From: an uncultured Prevotella sp.
GTDB lineage: Bacteria > Bacteroidota > Bacteroidia > Bacteroidales > Bacteroidaceae
DNA: 9,936 nt
Assembly: GCA_905198745.1 (NCBI GenBank)
Contig: CAJKDU010000059.1
Location: forward strand, 1-9,936
Direction: 5' to 3'
The notes under the pieces are model-generated. The model saw nothing but the letters and a program-made list of their open reading frames with translations. It did no database searches and was not told where the DNA came from. This document shows positions 1 through 6,310 of the stretch, piece by piece (position 1 is the first letter of the stretch; the number at the start of each line of letters is the position of its first letter). Both the position numbers and the translations under genes were made by a program.

Positions 1-52
1 TCTTAGCTGTTTCCTTGTTTACGGAAATAGTCTTGTAACTTAAAGTGTTCAT
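1..52 (-). CDS. rplM: Ribosomal protein L13, N-terminal fragment (runs off the left edge)
   Basis: Only the first 17 codons are inside the window, reading from the ATG at 52-50: MNTLSYKTISVNKETAK. From memory this closely matches the start of L13 in Bacteroides and Prevotella (M-x-TLSYKTIS-x-NK). L13 is an early-assembling protein of the large ribosomal subunit, and its gene is normally followed by rpsI (S9), which would lie outside this window. The gene is on the same strand as the glycan operon upstream but has its own promoter and a long leader, so it should be expressed independently. The call rests on a short stretch, but the match is specific and the long AT-rich leader fits a ribosomal-protein operon. 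Confidence 0.8.
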   Translation of the reverse strand, partial: MNTLSYKTISVNKETAK

Positions 53-186
53 TTTAAATTTTAAAATTATAATACTACTAAAAAACGTTTATTTCGGAAA
101 TCTGATTCACTAACCGTCGCCTCGGCCAAAAGGCAAACTATTAACACATCTTTCCAGAGGACTCTAAGTATGCCCTCAAATAATCG
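53..186 (-). promoter_or_regulatory. rplM 5' leader, possible L13 autoregulatory RNA
   Basis: About 135 nt lie between the predicted transcription start and the rplM ATG, unusually long compared with the other leaders here. Read on the minus strand, the 5' half can form two 6-bp hairpins: GAGGGC (177-172) with GTCCTC (162-157), and TTGCCT (136-131) with AGGCGA (122-117), each including one G-U pair. The 3' half before the ATG is almost pure A/T. Ribosomal-protein leaders often bind the encoded protein, and an L13 leader class has been proposed for Bacteroidia by comparative genomics (recalled, not checked). Membership in that class is inference. Confidence 0.5.
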
Positions 187-191
187 GACTG

Positions 192-199
192 CAAAGGTA
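192..199 (-). promoter_or_regulatory. Bacteroidetes-type -7 element for rplM
   Basis: On the minus strand the sequence TACCTTTG (199-192) matches the Bacteroidetes -7 consensus TAnnTTTG. No clear TTTG is visible at the -33 position. Transcription would start near 186. A 6-bp inverted repeat, AAGGTA (194-199) and TACCTT (213-218), overlaps it; this may be chance. Confidence 0.5.
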
Positions 200-271
200 C
201 ACATTAATTTTATACCTTAATGATTCTCAGCCTTTTGCAGAGTCAATATTTATATATTATTAACAGAGTTA

Positions 272-1171
272 CTACCTGCTGCGTATCTTTTGGAACTTTT
301 TCTGACACTGATACTTATAATTATAGCCAAAGGCATGCTTCAGGAATTTCCGCCAATTATACACTGCGACAAAGCGCACCACATCCCGCCAACGGGGTTG
401 TCCGTCACGATAGATGGAGGGAGGTATGTTGACGAAATACAAGTCTGCCACGGTATCGAATGCAGAGAAGTCTTTGCACGGACGCTGGTAGAGCCAAATC
501 TCACTGTAGAAGCGATCTGTCGCTATCACTTCCGGAATGAAATCTGGCAATGTGCGCACGTAGGCGGAACTTGCCCACCAAAAGGAACCGGAATACATTG
601 TATAGTTCTTGGGAGGCCAACGATAGCAGCCATAGGTATCATAGCCCTGACTTAATACATTAACGGCGACCTGCCACTTGGAAAAGCAGAAGTATTCCAT
701 CATTTCACACCAGGATACGATTTTCCGTTTGAACGACAAGAATCTACGGTCCTTACTTTCCGTTGTTTGGTAAGAGATTCCTTTGGTATGGAAATAGTAT
801 ATATAGCAGTCTTGCTGTGCCGACAAAGTCTTCACATATTCCAATGCCGGATATTCATACCGCAAAGGATTCTTGCTACATGAGATGATGTCGAGTTTAT
901 CTGTAGCTGCTATCCTCTTGAACTTCTCCACATCGCTATCGTCCTTGACAATAAGGCTCACGCAAAGACGGCTTGAGGCTTCAAGCAGCCCACTCTCGCG
1001 AAGCACGTTCACCTGTCGCTCCACGATGCGTTCCCATCCCTTATCGCAAAACACATGATAGACTCCATATATTGGCACGGAAGAAGTAGGCATGTGTTCG
1101 AACAGCAACAGATCGTGCCGTTCGAACACATGCAAGAGAGTATCGGTGATTCTTTTCCGCAGAGACCCCAT
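272..1171 (-). CDS. Glycosyltransferase-like protein of a surface glycan cluster (paralog 1)
   Basis: A 299-aa soluble protein with no signal peptide or obvious membrane segment. It is clearly paralogous to the protein at 4019-4912, with roughly half of positions alike by eye. Shared blocks, in order: PIYGVYHVF (33-41), a D-S-D acidic triplet (78-80), YYFHTKGIS (125-133), a W/MEYF stretch (154-161), KWQVAVNVLS (165-174), YSGSFWW (193-199), EIWLY (224-228) and FSAFDT (235-240). The HTKG block and the later SG-x-FWW block recall RgpF-like rhamnan/glycan-assembly glycosyltransferases; this is recognition by pattern, and donor and acceptor are unknown. It is the last gene of the operon, starting just after the SDR gene stop. 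Two starts are possible: GTG at 1177, with AAAGGA 5 nt upstream, or ATG at 1171. I chose ATG because it matches the paralog's N-terminal length. Its codons are visibly less GC-rich than those of the paralog. Confidence 0.7.
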   Translation of the reverse strand: MGSLRKRITDTLLHVFERHDLLLFEHMPTSSVPIYGVYHVFCDKGWERIVERQVNVLRESGLLEASSRLCVSLIVKDDSDVEKFKRIAATDKLDIISCSKNPLRYEYPALEYVKTLSAQQDCYIYYFHTKGISYQTTESKDRRFLSFKRKIVSWCEMMEYFCFSKWQVAVNVLSQGYDTYGCYRWPPKNYTMYSGSFWWASSAYVRTLPDFIPEVIATDRFYSEIWLYQRPCKDFSAFDTVADLYFVNIPPSIYRDGQPRWRDVVRFVAVYNWRKFLKHAFGYNYKYQCQKKFQKIRSR

Positions 1172-1179
1172 CCTCACGA

Positions 1180-2211
1180 CTATCCTTTCAGCGACTCAAT
1201 GAGCCGCTCGAACATTTTCTTCAAGTCGTACTGCGGTTTCCATCCCAACGCCTCTATTTTCTCTGTAGACATGCGGAGATGGGTAACGGGAGAAAAGCCC
1301 ATTCCCTGTTTCAGGTTAAACACCGGCTTGAGTGAAGGATTGAAATCCTCACAGAGTTTCTTGGCCATGTCGGCTATTGATATATATGTAGAAGCATTGG
1401 CCACGTTATACGCTTCGCCATCCTTGCCGCGGAAAAGCACATAGAACATGCCCATCACCGCATCCATCGTGTAGCAATAGCACCGGCAGAGTTCGCCCTT
1501 GGTGTTAAGTTCTATGTTTTCGTTATTGATGATGCAGCGAGCGAAATGGGCAAACACGCGTGTATCCTCCGGAGCCACTCCTGCGCCGAACGTCTGGGCG
1601 AAGCGGGCTATCTTGACGGGCACGCCATATTCCGAGGCATACGAGCTGCACAAACATTCTGCCGCACGCTTGGCCATGGGGTAGCTGCTGCGGATATCAG
1701 AAGGATTAATGTATCCCTGCATGTCTTCCGTGAGGGGCTTCTCGTCATTCGTCACCACGCCATAGACTTCGAGCGACGAGGCAAACACCATGCTCGTGAG
1801 TTTGTTGAAACGCGTGTACTCAAGCACAGACTTGGTTCCCTCGTAGCTGATATTCATGGTCTCCACCGGCCGTTCTATGAAATACTTCGACGAAGTGGGA
1901 CTGGCATAATGAATCAGATAGTCAGCATTACACGTATCGAACTGACATTCGGAGGCATAATCAAACATCTGAAGCGTGAGTGTCTTGGTTTCCGGGCCCA
2001 ACACATCAAGTGCCTTGCCTATGTTTCTCACAATAGCGACGACACTCAGTCCGAGGTCATACTTTTCGTTGAGAGCCAGAAGACATTTCACGGTAACGGA
2101 GCCCAATAATCCCGTGGCACCGGTAACCACTACTGTCTTGCCTTTCAATTCTTCCACAAAAGGAAAATTTGCCGTAAAGTCGGCAAGGTCTTTCATCAGA
2201 GTATTTTCCAT
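1180..2211 (-). CDS. NAD(P)-dependent extended SDR (epimerase/dehydratase/reductase family)
   Basis: 343 aa, a usual length for extended short-chain dehydrogenase/reductases acting on nucleotide sugars. The Rossmann glycine motif GATGLLG is at residues 31-37, the downstream strand ends in HYASPTS (101-107), the catalytic serine region FASSLEVYG is at 143-151, and the active-site Y-x-x-x-K is Y177/K181 (YPMAK). The C-terminal third, with GEAYNVAN (265-272) and LGWKP (322-326), is the usual substrate domain of NDP-sugar enzymes. It begins 22 nt after the cytidylyltransferase gene and ends 2-8 nt before the glycosyltransferase gene, so it is co-transcribed. In the context of TarI-like and LicD partners it could reduce or epimerise the precursor that becomes CDP-activated, but a conventional UDP- or dTDP-sugar substrate is equally possible. 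The family call is secure; the reaction is not. Confidence 0.85.
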   Translation of the reverse strand: MENTLMKDLADFTANFPFVEELKGKTVVVTGATGLLGSVTVKCLLALNEKYDLGLSVVAIVRNIGKALDVLGPETKTLTLQMFDYASECQFDTCNADYLIHYASPTSSKYFIERPVETMNISYEGTKSVLEYTRFNKLTSMVFASSLEVYGVVTNDEKPLTEDMQGYINPSDIRSSYPMAKRAAECLCSSYASEYGVPVKIARFAQTFGAGVAPEDTRVFAHFARCIINNENIELNTKGELCRCYCYTMDAVMGMFYVLFRGKDGEAYNVANASTYISIADMAKKLCEDFNPSLKPVFNLKQGMGFSPVTHLRMSTEKIEALGWKPQYDLKKMFERLIESLKG

Positions 2212-2233
2212 ATCTTTGTATTACTTTGGTTTT

Positions 2234-2953
2234 CTAAAATCCGAATATCTGCTGGTCCTCATGCACCTTGACCATGGCCCGGAACACGAAGAAGTCTGTT
2301 GGAGTGGTGATCTTGATGTTCTCCATCGGCCCGATGACCGTGCCCAGAGTATAACCATAATGGTTCATCATCGTGCAGGAATCAATGAAATCCGTGTGCC
2401 CTTCAGCAAGTGCCTTGCGGTGGGCTGCTATAATGTCTGCCAGTCTGAAGGTCTGTGGCGCACGTGCTATCAAGGATTGGGCTCTCGAGGGAATCTCCAT
2501 TTGGCCGTCGTCTCCTGTCACCACAAAAGTTTCCGTGGCAGGCACACACGTGATGCACGAGCCACATTCCTCCACCTTGCGGATATTGTCGGTAATGGTG
2601 TCTTCCGTAATGAGAGGGCGAACGCCGTCATGAATCAGCACATTGGCTGGCTGCTTGCCGGCATATTCCTCTGCGGCACAAAGTCCACGATAGATAGACT
2701 CCTGTCCTGATTTGCCACCGGGCACAATACGCACCACCTTGTTAATCTCAAACTTGCGGATCATCTTCTCGAGAAAAGGTATCCAGGGCTCTATACACGC
2801 CACCACAATGGCATCCACCTCAGGATGGTTGTCAAAGAGTTCGAGCGTATAGATGATGATGGGTTTACCATTCAGTTCAAGAAATTGCTTGGGGCGCGAC
2901 TTGGTGTGCATCCGCAAGCCCGATCCGCCGGCAAATATTACGGCTATGTTCAT
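2234..2953 (-). CDS. TarI/IspD-family cytidylyltransferase (CDP-alditol or CDP-alcohol synthesis)
   Basis: 239 aa, the normal length for this family. It shows the nucleotide-binding loop FAGGSGLRM (7-15), PKQF with the conserved lysine (21-24), LNGKPIIIYTLE (27-38), the HDGVRP motif (108-113), the R-x-x-L...APQTF segment (157-169), DSC (191-193) and ENIKITTPTDF (211-221). These enzymes couple CTP to a polyol phosphate, releasing pyrophosphate. By eye PKQFLELNGKPII and NIKITTP resemble TarI (ribitol-5-phosphate cytidylyltransferase) more than the isoprenoid enzyme IspD. The operon context, LicD upstream and SDR plus glycosyltransferase downstream, also favours a CDP-alcohol for a glycan over the MEP pathway. 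An AAGGTGG ribosome-binding sequence lies 4 nt before the ATG. Ribitol is not proven as the alcohol, so no gene symbol is given. Confidence 0.88.
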   Translation of the reverse strand: MNIAVIFAGGSGLRMHTKSRPKQFLELNGKPIIIYTLELFDNHPEVDAIVVACIEPWIPFLEKMIRKFEINKVVRIVPGGKSGQESIYRGLCAAEEYAGKQPANVLIHDGVRPLITEDTITDNIRKVEECGSCITCVPATETFVVTGDDGQMEIPSRAQSLIARAPQTFRLADIIAAHRKALAEGHTDFIDSCTMMNHYGYTLGTVIGPMENIKITTPTDFFVFRAMVKVHEDQQIFGF

Positions 2954-3045
2954 ATATCCACCTTATTATATTAAATAGAATGAAACAAGCAGCAAGGCTG
3001 TGACTTGAACCTGTGCATGGAGCCTACTGCGAGCCACGCCATTCG
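2954..3045 (-). other. Intra-operon spacer between licD-like and tarI-like genes
   Basis: A 92-nt gap, long for this otherwise tightly packed operon. I see no -33/-7 promoter on the minus strand and no convincing hairpin, so the genes are still best read as one transcript. The last 30 nt before the downstream ATG are A/T-rich and end in the AAGGTGG ribosome-binding sequence. Confidence 0.4.
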
Positions 3046-3891
3046 TTATTTATCGTCCAGAAACTTGATACTCACATGATGCCTGTCACGCTTGTCGCGT
3101 GGAGGCAAATCCATATAACGGCCATAGGCTATGCGGCACAACTCTTCGGGATCGGCAGGCCCCTCAAACACATGTCCTTCAAACTCTATGTCCTTGTGGG
3201 GAACCATGATGCGCTTGGGATTGCGCTCATAGAACCATGCACCGTAAGAATGCATGTAGAGGTTGGGGTCTCCAAAGACCTTACCCACCGCACGGAACAC
3301 GGGGAACACCACATAATGCAGGGCGTTGTAGCCCCACTGTGCCAAACGCGGATAGCGGCCTGCCAAATCGAAATTGACCACACACGACAATTTGGCTGCC
3401 AAGCGTTGCACCCAAGGAATCATGTGCCCCTCATAAGGGAAAATGTCTATGTGCAGTCCACGGTATTTCTGCGCCACGTGCGACCGACGTTCCCGTTCGC
3501 CCTGGGCATCATTGCTGATGTGTTCACTCTTCAGGTCGCGCAGACAAGCCCACTCCTTGTAATAGCCGGGGTCCGTCTGATTGTTTTGCAACACATATTG
3601 GGGATGCGGATGGGCAATGAGATAGTCGCAAAGCCGCTTGAAATCCTTCTGGTCCACCACCACATCCACGTCGTCATCCCATGGTATGAACCCCTTATGC
3701 CGAAGAGCACCGAGCACGTTTCCACCATCAATGCGGCAAGGCACGCCTATGCTTTTTGCCACGCCTTGCAGATAGACGAGCATGTCGAGCATGCGCAGTT
3801 GTGCCCTTCTGAGCACCGAGCCGTCGGGATTGTAGTCTGCCCTCAGGCTCTCCTGTGTTTCGCCTGTATTGAATATTACTGTTTTATCCAT
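3046..3891 (-). CDS. LicD-family phosphotransferase
   Basis: 281 aa, with the full LicD signature: R-x-DGGNVLGALRHKG followed by FIPWDDDVDV (residues 53-77), in which the D72/D73/D74/D76 cluster is the expected metal-binding nucleotidyltransferase-like site; then HIDIFPYEG (147-155) and the C-terminal YGRYMDLPP with KRDRHH (256-272). LicD proteins transfer phosphocholine or other phospho-alcohols from a CDP carrier onto cell-surface sugars; human fukutin and FKRP are distant relatives that transfer ribitol phosphate. No signal peptide or membrane segment is visible, so it should act on the cytoplasmic side. It is the first gene of the operon, directly after a near-perfect promoter, and is followed after 92 nt by the cytidylyltransferase that probably supplies its donor. 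The family call is firm; the transferred group is unknown. Confidence 0.92.
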   Translation of the reverse strand: MDKTVIFNTGETQESLRADYNPDGSVLRRAQLRMLDMLVYLQGVAKSIGVPCRIDGGNVLGALRHKGFIPWDDDVDVVVDQKDFKRLCDYLIAHPHPQYVLQNNQTDPGYYKEWACLRDLKSEHISNDAQGERERRSHVAQKYRGLHIDIFPYEGHMIPWVQRLAAKLSCVVNFDLAGRYPRLAQWGYNALHYVVFPVFRAVGKVFGDPNLYMHSYGAWFYERNPKRIMVPHKDIEFEGHVFEGPADPEELCRIAYGRYMDLPPRDKRDRHHVSIKFLDDK

Positions 3892-3925
3892 TCTTTTGTT
3901 GTCGGCATAAGGCCATTAATATCTG

Positions 3926-3956
3926 CAAAATTAGTGTTTTTATTTCTAAAAGCAAA
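3926..3956 (-). promoter_or_regulatory. Promoter of the LicD-TarI-SDR-GT operon
   Basis: Read on the minus strand, TTTG (3956-3953) is followed after 19 nt by TAATTTTG (3933-3926), an excellent match to the Bacteroidetes primary sigma factor pattern. The predicted start of transcription is near 3920, leaving a leader of about 30 nt before the LicD ATG. Confidence 0.75.
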
Positions 3957-3987
3957 CCTTTCTCCTTATAAATTAAGAATAATGTCG

Positions 3988-3995
3988 TAACTTTG
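3988..3995 (+). promoter_or_regulatory. -7 element for the GT2-MATE operon
   Basis: TAACTTTG matches TAnnTTTG and lies 24 nt before the ATG at 4019, giving a very short leader. There is no good TTTG at -33, so the promoter may be weak or activator-dependent. It is about 55 bp from, and divergent to, the -7 element of the LicD operon, so a single regulator could act on both. Confidence 0.5.
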
Positions 3996-4018
3996 CACTG
4001 CAAAATCGAAATTACAGG

Positions 4019-4912
4019 ATGAACCCTCTCAAAAGTTTATACCGCACTCTTTTCCGCGCCTACGAGTGTACTGACCTTTCGCCGTGGCAGCACACACCCG
4101 TCACCGGCCAGCCCATCTATGGCGTATACCACATTTTCTGCGCACGTGGCTGGCAACGGCTCGTGGCCGACCAGTACGCCCACCTGAAGCAAAGCGGACT
4201 GCTCGACGCCACCCGGAAACTCTTCGTGAGCTGCATCGTGTTCCGCGACACCGACGAACAGGAACTGCGCCGCATCATGCCCACCGACAAGCTCTGCATT
4301 GTGAGCGTGCAGCACAATCCCAAGATGTTTGAATATCCTGCCCTGGCACAGGTCAAGAAGATTTGTGCCGAGGAAGACTGCCTTGTCTACTACTTCCACA
4401 CCAAGGGCATTTCGTTCTACGGAGGCGAGTCGTCCGACCCACACTACCGTTGGTTCATGCGCAACGTGGAATCATGGCGGAAAGAGATGGAATACTTCCT
4501 GATGGACCAGTGGCAGGTGGCTGTCAACACGCTGTCTGACGGCTACGACATGTATGGCAGCTACCGATGGCCGCCATTGCCTGCCAAGCGGGTCATGTAT
4601 TCCGGCAACTTCTGGTGGACAAAAGCTGCCTACGTGCGGACGCTTGCCGACATTCGCCCCGAAAGGATGGCCAGCGACAGGCTCTTTGCCGAACTGTGGC
4701 TCTACAAGGGGGGAGGACGCGACTTCAGTGCCTTCGACACGGACGCCATTCTCTACAGGGTCAACATTCCCGCATCCATCTACGACGGCAGCCATGCCCC
4801 ATTGCTCACCCGGATGCAATTCATTGCGGCACACAATTGGAGTAAAATAAAGAAGAAGGTTTTCCGCCAGGACTTCGGGAAACGCTACAACGACAAATAC
4901 CAGAAGAAATAA
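4019..4912 (+). CDS. Glycosyltransferase-like protein of a surface glycan cluster (paralog 2)
   Basis: 297 aa, aligning over its whole length with the minus-strand protein at 272-1171. Shared blocks: QPIYGVYHIF (31-40), acidic D-T-D (77-79), YYFHTKGIS (124-132), W-R-K-EMEYF (153-160), QWQVAVNTLS (164-173), YSGNFWW (194-200), ELWLY (225-229) and FSAFDT (236-241). The HTKG and SGNFWW blocks suggest a glycosyltransferase-like enzyme related to RgpF-type glycan assembly proteins. Family membership is inferred from motifs and context, and specificity is unknown. There is no signal peptide and the C-terminus is strongly basic (KKKVF...KRYNDKYQKK), which could favour contact with the inner membrane. 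The gene runs divergently from the rest of the cluster, is followed after 1 nt by the MATE gene, and has clearly GC-richer codons than paralog 1. Confidence 0.7.
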   Translation: MNPLKSLYRTLFRAYECTDLSPWQHTPVTGQPIYGVYHIFCARGWQRLVADQYAHLKQSGLLDATRKLFVSCIVFRDTDEQELRRIMPTDKLCIVSVQHNPKMFEYPALAQVKKICAEEDCLVYYFHTKGISFYGGESSDPHYRWFMRNVESWRKEMEYFLMDQWQVAVNTLSDGYDMYGSYRWPPLPAKRVMYSGNFWWTKAAYVRTLADIRPERMASDRLFAELWLYKGGGRDFSAFDTDAILYRVNIPASIYDGSHAPLLTRMQFIAAHNWSKIKKKVFRQDFGKRYNDKYQKK

Positions 4913-4913
4913 G

Positions 4914-6248
4914 ATGAAAAGAGACAACTACACGTTTCTCACCCATGCTCCTGTGCACCGGGTGGTGCTCACCATGGCCATACCTACCATCATCAGCATG
5001 CTGTCGACGAGCCTTTACAACCTGGCCGACACCTATTTCGTGGGGAAAATCAACACGCAGAGCACGGCAGCCGTAGGCGTATCCTTTTCGGTCATGGCCA
5101 TCATCCAGGCTGTAGGCTTCTTCTTCGGGCACGGGTCAGGCAACTACATATCCCGCATGCTGGGCGCCAAGGAGCGCGAGTTGGCGGAGCAAATGGCGTC
5201 CACAGGATTTGTGCTCAGCATAGTTGCCGGAGTGATTATCGCCGTTCTCGGCCAATTGTTCCTCACTCCTCTCTGCATTGCCCTCGGCTCCACCTCCACC
5301 ATCCTGCCCTACACGGAACGTTACCTGGGCATCGTCATGCTCGGCGCCCCGTTCATGACCGCCTCCCTCACGCTCAACAACCAGATGCGCTTTCAGGGCA
5401 ACGCGTCCTACGCCATGTGCGGCATTCTGTCGGGTGTGGTGCTCAATTTCGTGCTTGCCCCCTTGCTCATTCTCTATTTTGCCTTGGGCATCACCGGGGC
5501 AGCCATTGCCACGCTGACCAGCCAGACTTTCGGCTTTCTGATGCTCTTCCGCATGAGCCGGCGAAGCCAGAACATCAGCATCCACATCAGCAACGTCCGC
5601 TTCAGCCGCGACTTCATGAAGGAAATCGTGTTCGGCGGCACGCCTTCGCTGTCGCGACAGGGATTAGGCAGCCTGTCCACCATCATGCTCAACCATGCCG
5701 CGGGGTTCTATGGCGACGCCGCCATTGCCGGCATGAGCATTGTCACCCGTCTGTCTTTCTTCATCTATGCCGTGGTCATCGGCATCGGACAAGGGTTCCA
5801 GCCGCTGTGCGGATTCTGCTATGGGGCCAAGCTCTACAGCCGTGTGCGTGAAGGATTCTTCTTCTGCGTCAAGCTCGGCACTGCCTTTCTGTCCGTTTGC
5901 GCCATTCTCGGATTCATCTTTTCCGAGCCCATCATCGCCCTCTTCCGCGACGACCCTGACGTAGTGGCAGTGGGTGCCGTGGCACTCGACTGGCAAATCA
6001 TCTCCTATCCCCTGGTCACCACCATCGTTGCCACCAACATGATGATGCAGACCATCCGCAAGCCGGTGCGTGCCAATCTGGTGGCGGCAGCACGCAGCGG
6101 CCTGTTCTTCATTCCGCTCATTTTCATCCTGCCCCACTTCTTCGGCCTGCTTGGCGTGGAGATGTGCCAGGCGTGGAGCGACGTGTGCGCCTTCTCGCTC
6201 TCGCTCCCCATAGCCTTCAGTGCCTTCAGAGACATGAGGGCGCAATAA
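4914..6248 (+). CDS. MATE family efflux transporter (MOP superfamily)
   Basis: 444 aa, the usual length for a 12-helix MATE exporter, with alternating hydrophobic segments throughout. The N-terminal half carries the family landmarks MAIPTIISML-STSLYNLADTYFVG (21-44) and GHGSGNYISRMLGAKE (72-87). The second-half repeat includes GIGQGFQPLCGFCYGAK. MATE proteins expel cationic drugs or metabolites using sodium or proton gradients. The ATG lies one base after the stop codon of glycosyltransferase paralog 2, so the two are almost certainly co-transcribed and possibly translationally coupled. This makes a role linked to the glycan cluster conceivable, since polysaccharide flippases belong to the same superfamily, but the sequence looks like a true MATE and general efflux is the safer reading. 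The substrate cannot be told from sequence. Confidence 0.9.
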   Translation: MKRDNYTFLTHAPVHRVVLTMAIPTIISMLSTSLYNLADTYFVGKINTQSTAAVGVSFSVMAIIQAVGFFFGHGSGNYISRMLGAKERELAEQMASTGFVLSIVAGVIIAVLGQLFLTPLCIALGSTSTILPYTERYLGIVMLGAPFMTASLTLNNQMRFQGNASYAMCGILSGVVLNFVLAPLLILYFALGITGAAIATLTSQTFGFLMLFRMSRRSQNISIHISNVRFSRDFMKEIVFGGTPSLSRQGLGSLSTIMLNHAAGFYGDAAIAGMSIVTRLSFFIYAVVIGIGQGFQPLCGFCYGAKLYSRVREGFFFCVKLGTAFLSVCAILGFIFSEPIIALFRDDPDVVAVGAVALDWQIISYPLVTTIVATNMMMQTIRKPVRANLVAAARSGLFFIPLIFILPHFFGLLGVEMCQAWSDVCAFSLSLPIAFSAFRDMRAQ

Positions 6249-6252
6249 CCGG

Positions 6253-6288
6253 GAACAGGGCGAAAACCATGTCGTTTCCGCCCTGTTC
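6253..6288. terminator. Bidirectional hairpin between convergent MATE and pyrH genes
   Basis: GAACAGGGCG (6253-6262) and CGCCCTGTTC (6279-6288) form a perfect 10-bp stem, extended inward by AAAC/GTTT after one mismatch. It begins 5 nt after the MATE stop and ends 22 nt before the pyrH stop, exactly where a shared terminator is expected. Neither side has a clear T-run, so intrinsic termination is probable but not certain. Confidence 0.65.
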
Positions 6289-6310
6289 TCTTGATTCATC
6301 CACGCAGTGG

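Noticed and set aside
240..266. A/T-rich imperfect inverted repeat after paralog 1, as a terminator
   Set aside because: The stem would be only A-U pairs with mismatches; too weak to call.
2234..2953. Annotation as ispD of the MEP isoprenoid pathway
   Set aside because: The family is shared, but the PKQF and NIKITTP details and the LicD/SDR/glycosyltransferase neighbours fit a TarI-like CDP-alcohol enzyme better.
3000..3030. tRNA-like word GGTTCAAGTC on the minus strand between the licD-like and tarI-like genes
   Set aside because: It resembles a T-loop, but no 5-bp T-stem, acceptor stem or anticodon arm can be formed around it.
3013..3990. Long + strand reading frame (325 codons) opposite the LicD gene
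   Set aside because: It lies antisense to a gene with a full LicD signature and shows no recognisable motif of its own; a typical shadow of a GC-rich gene.
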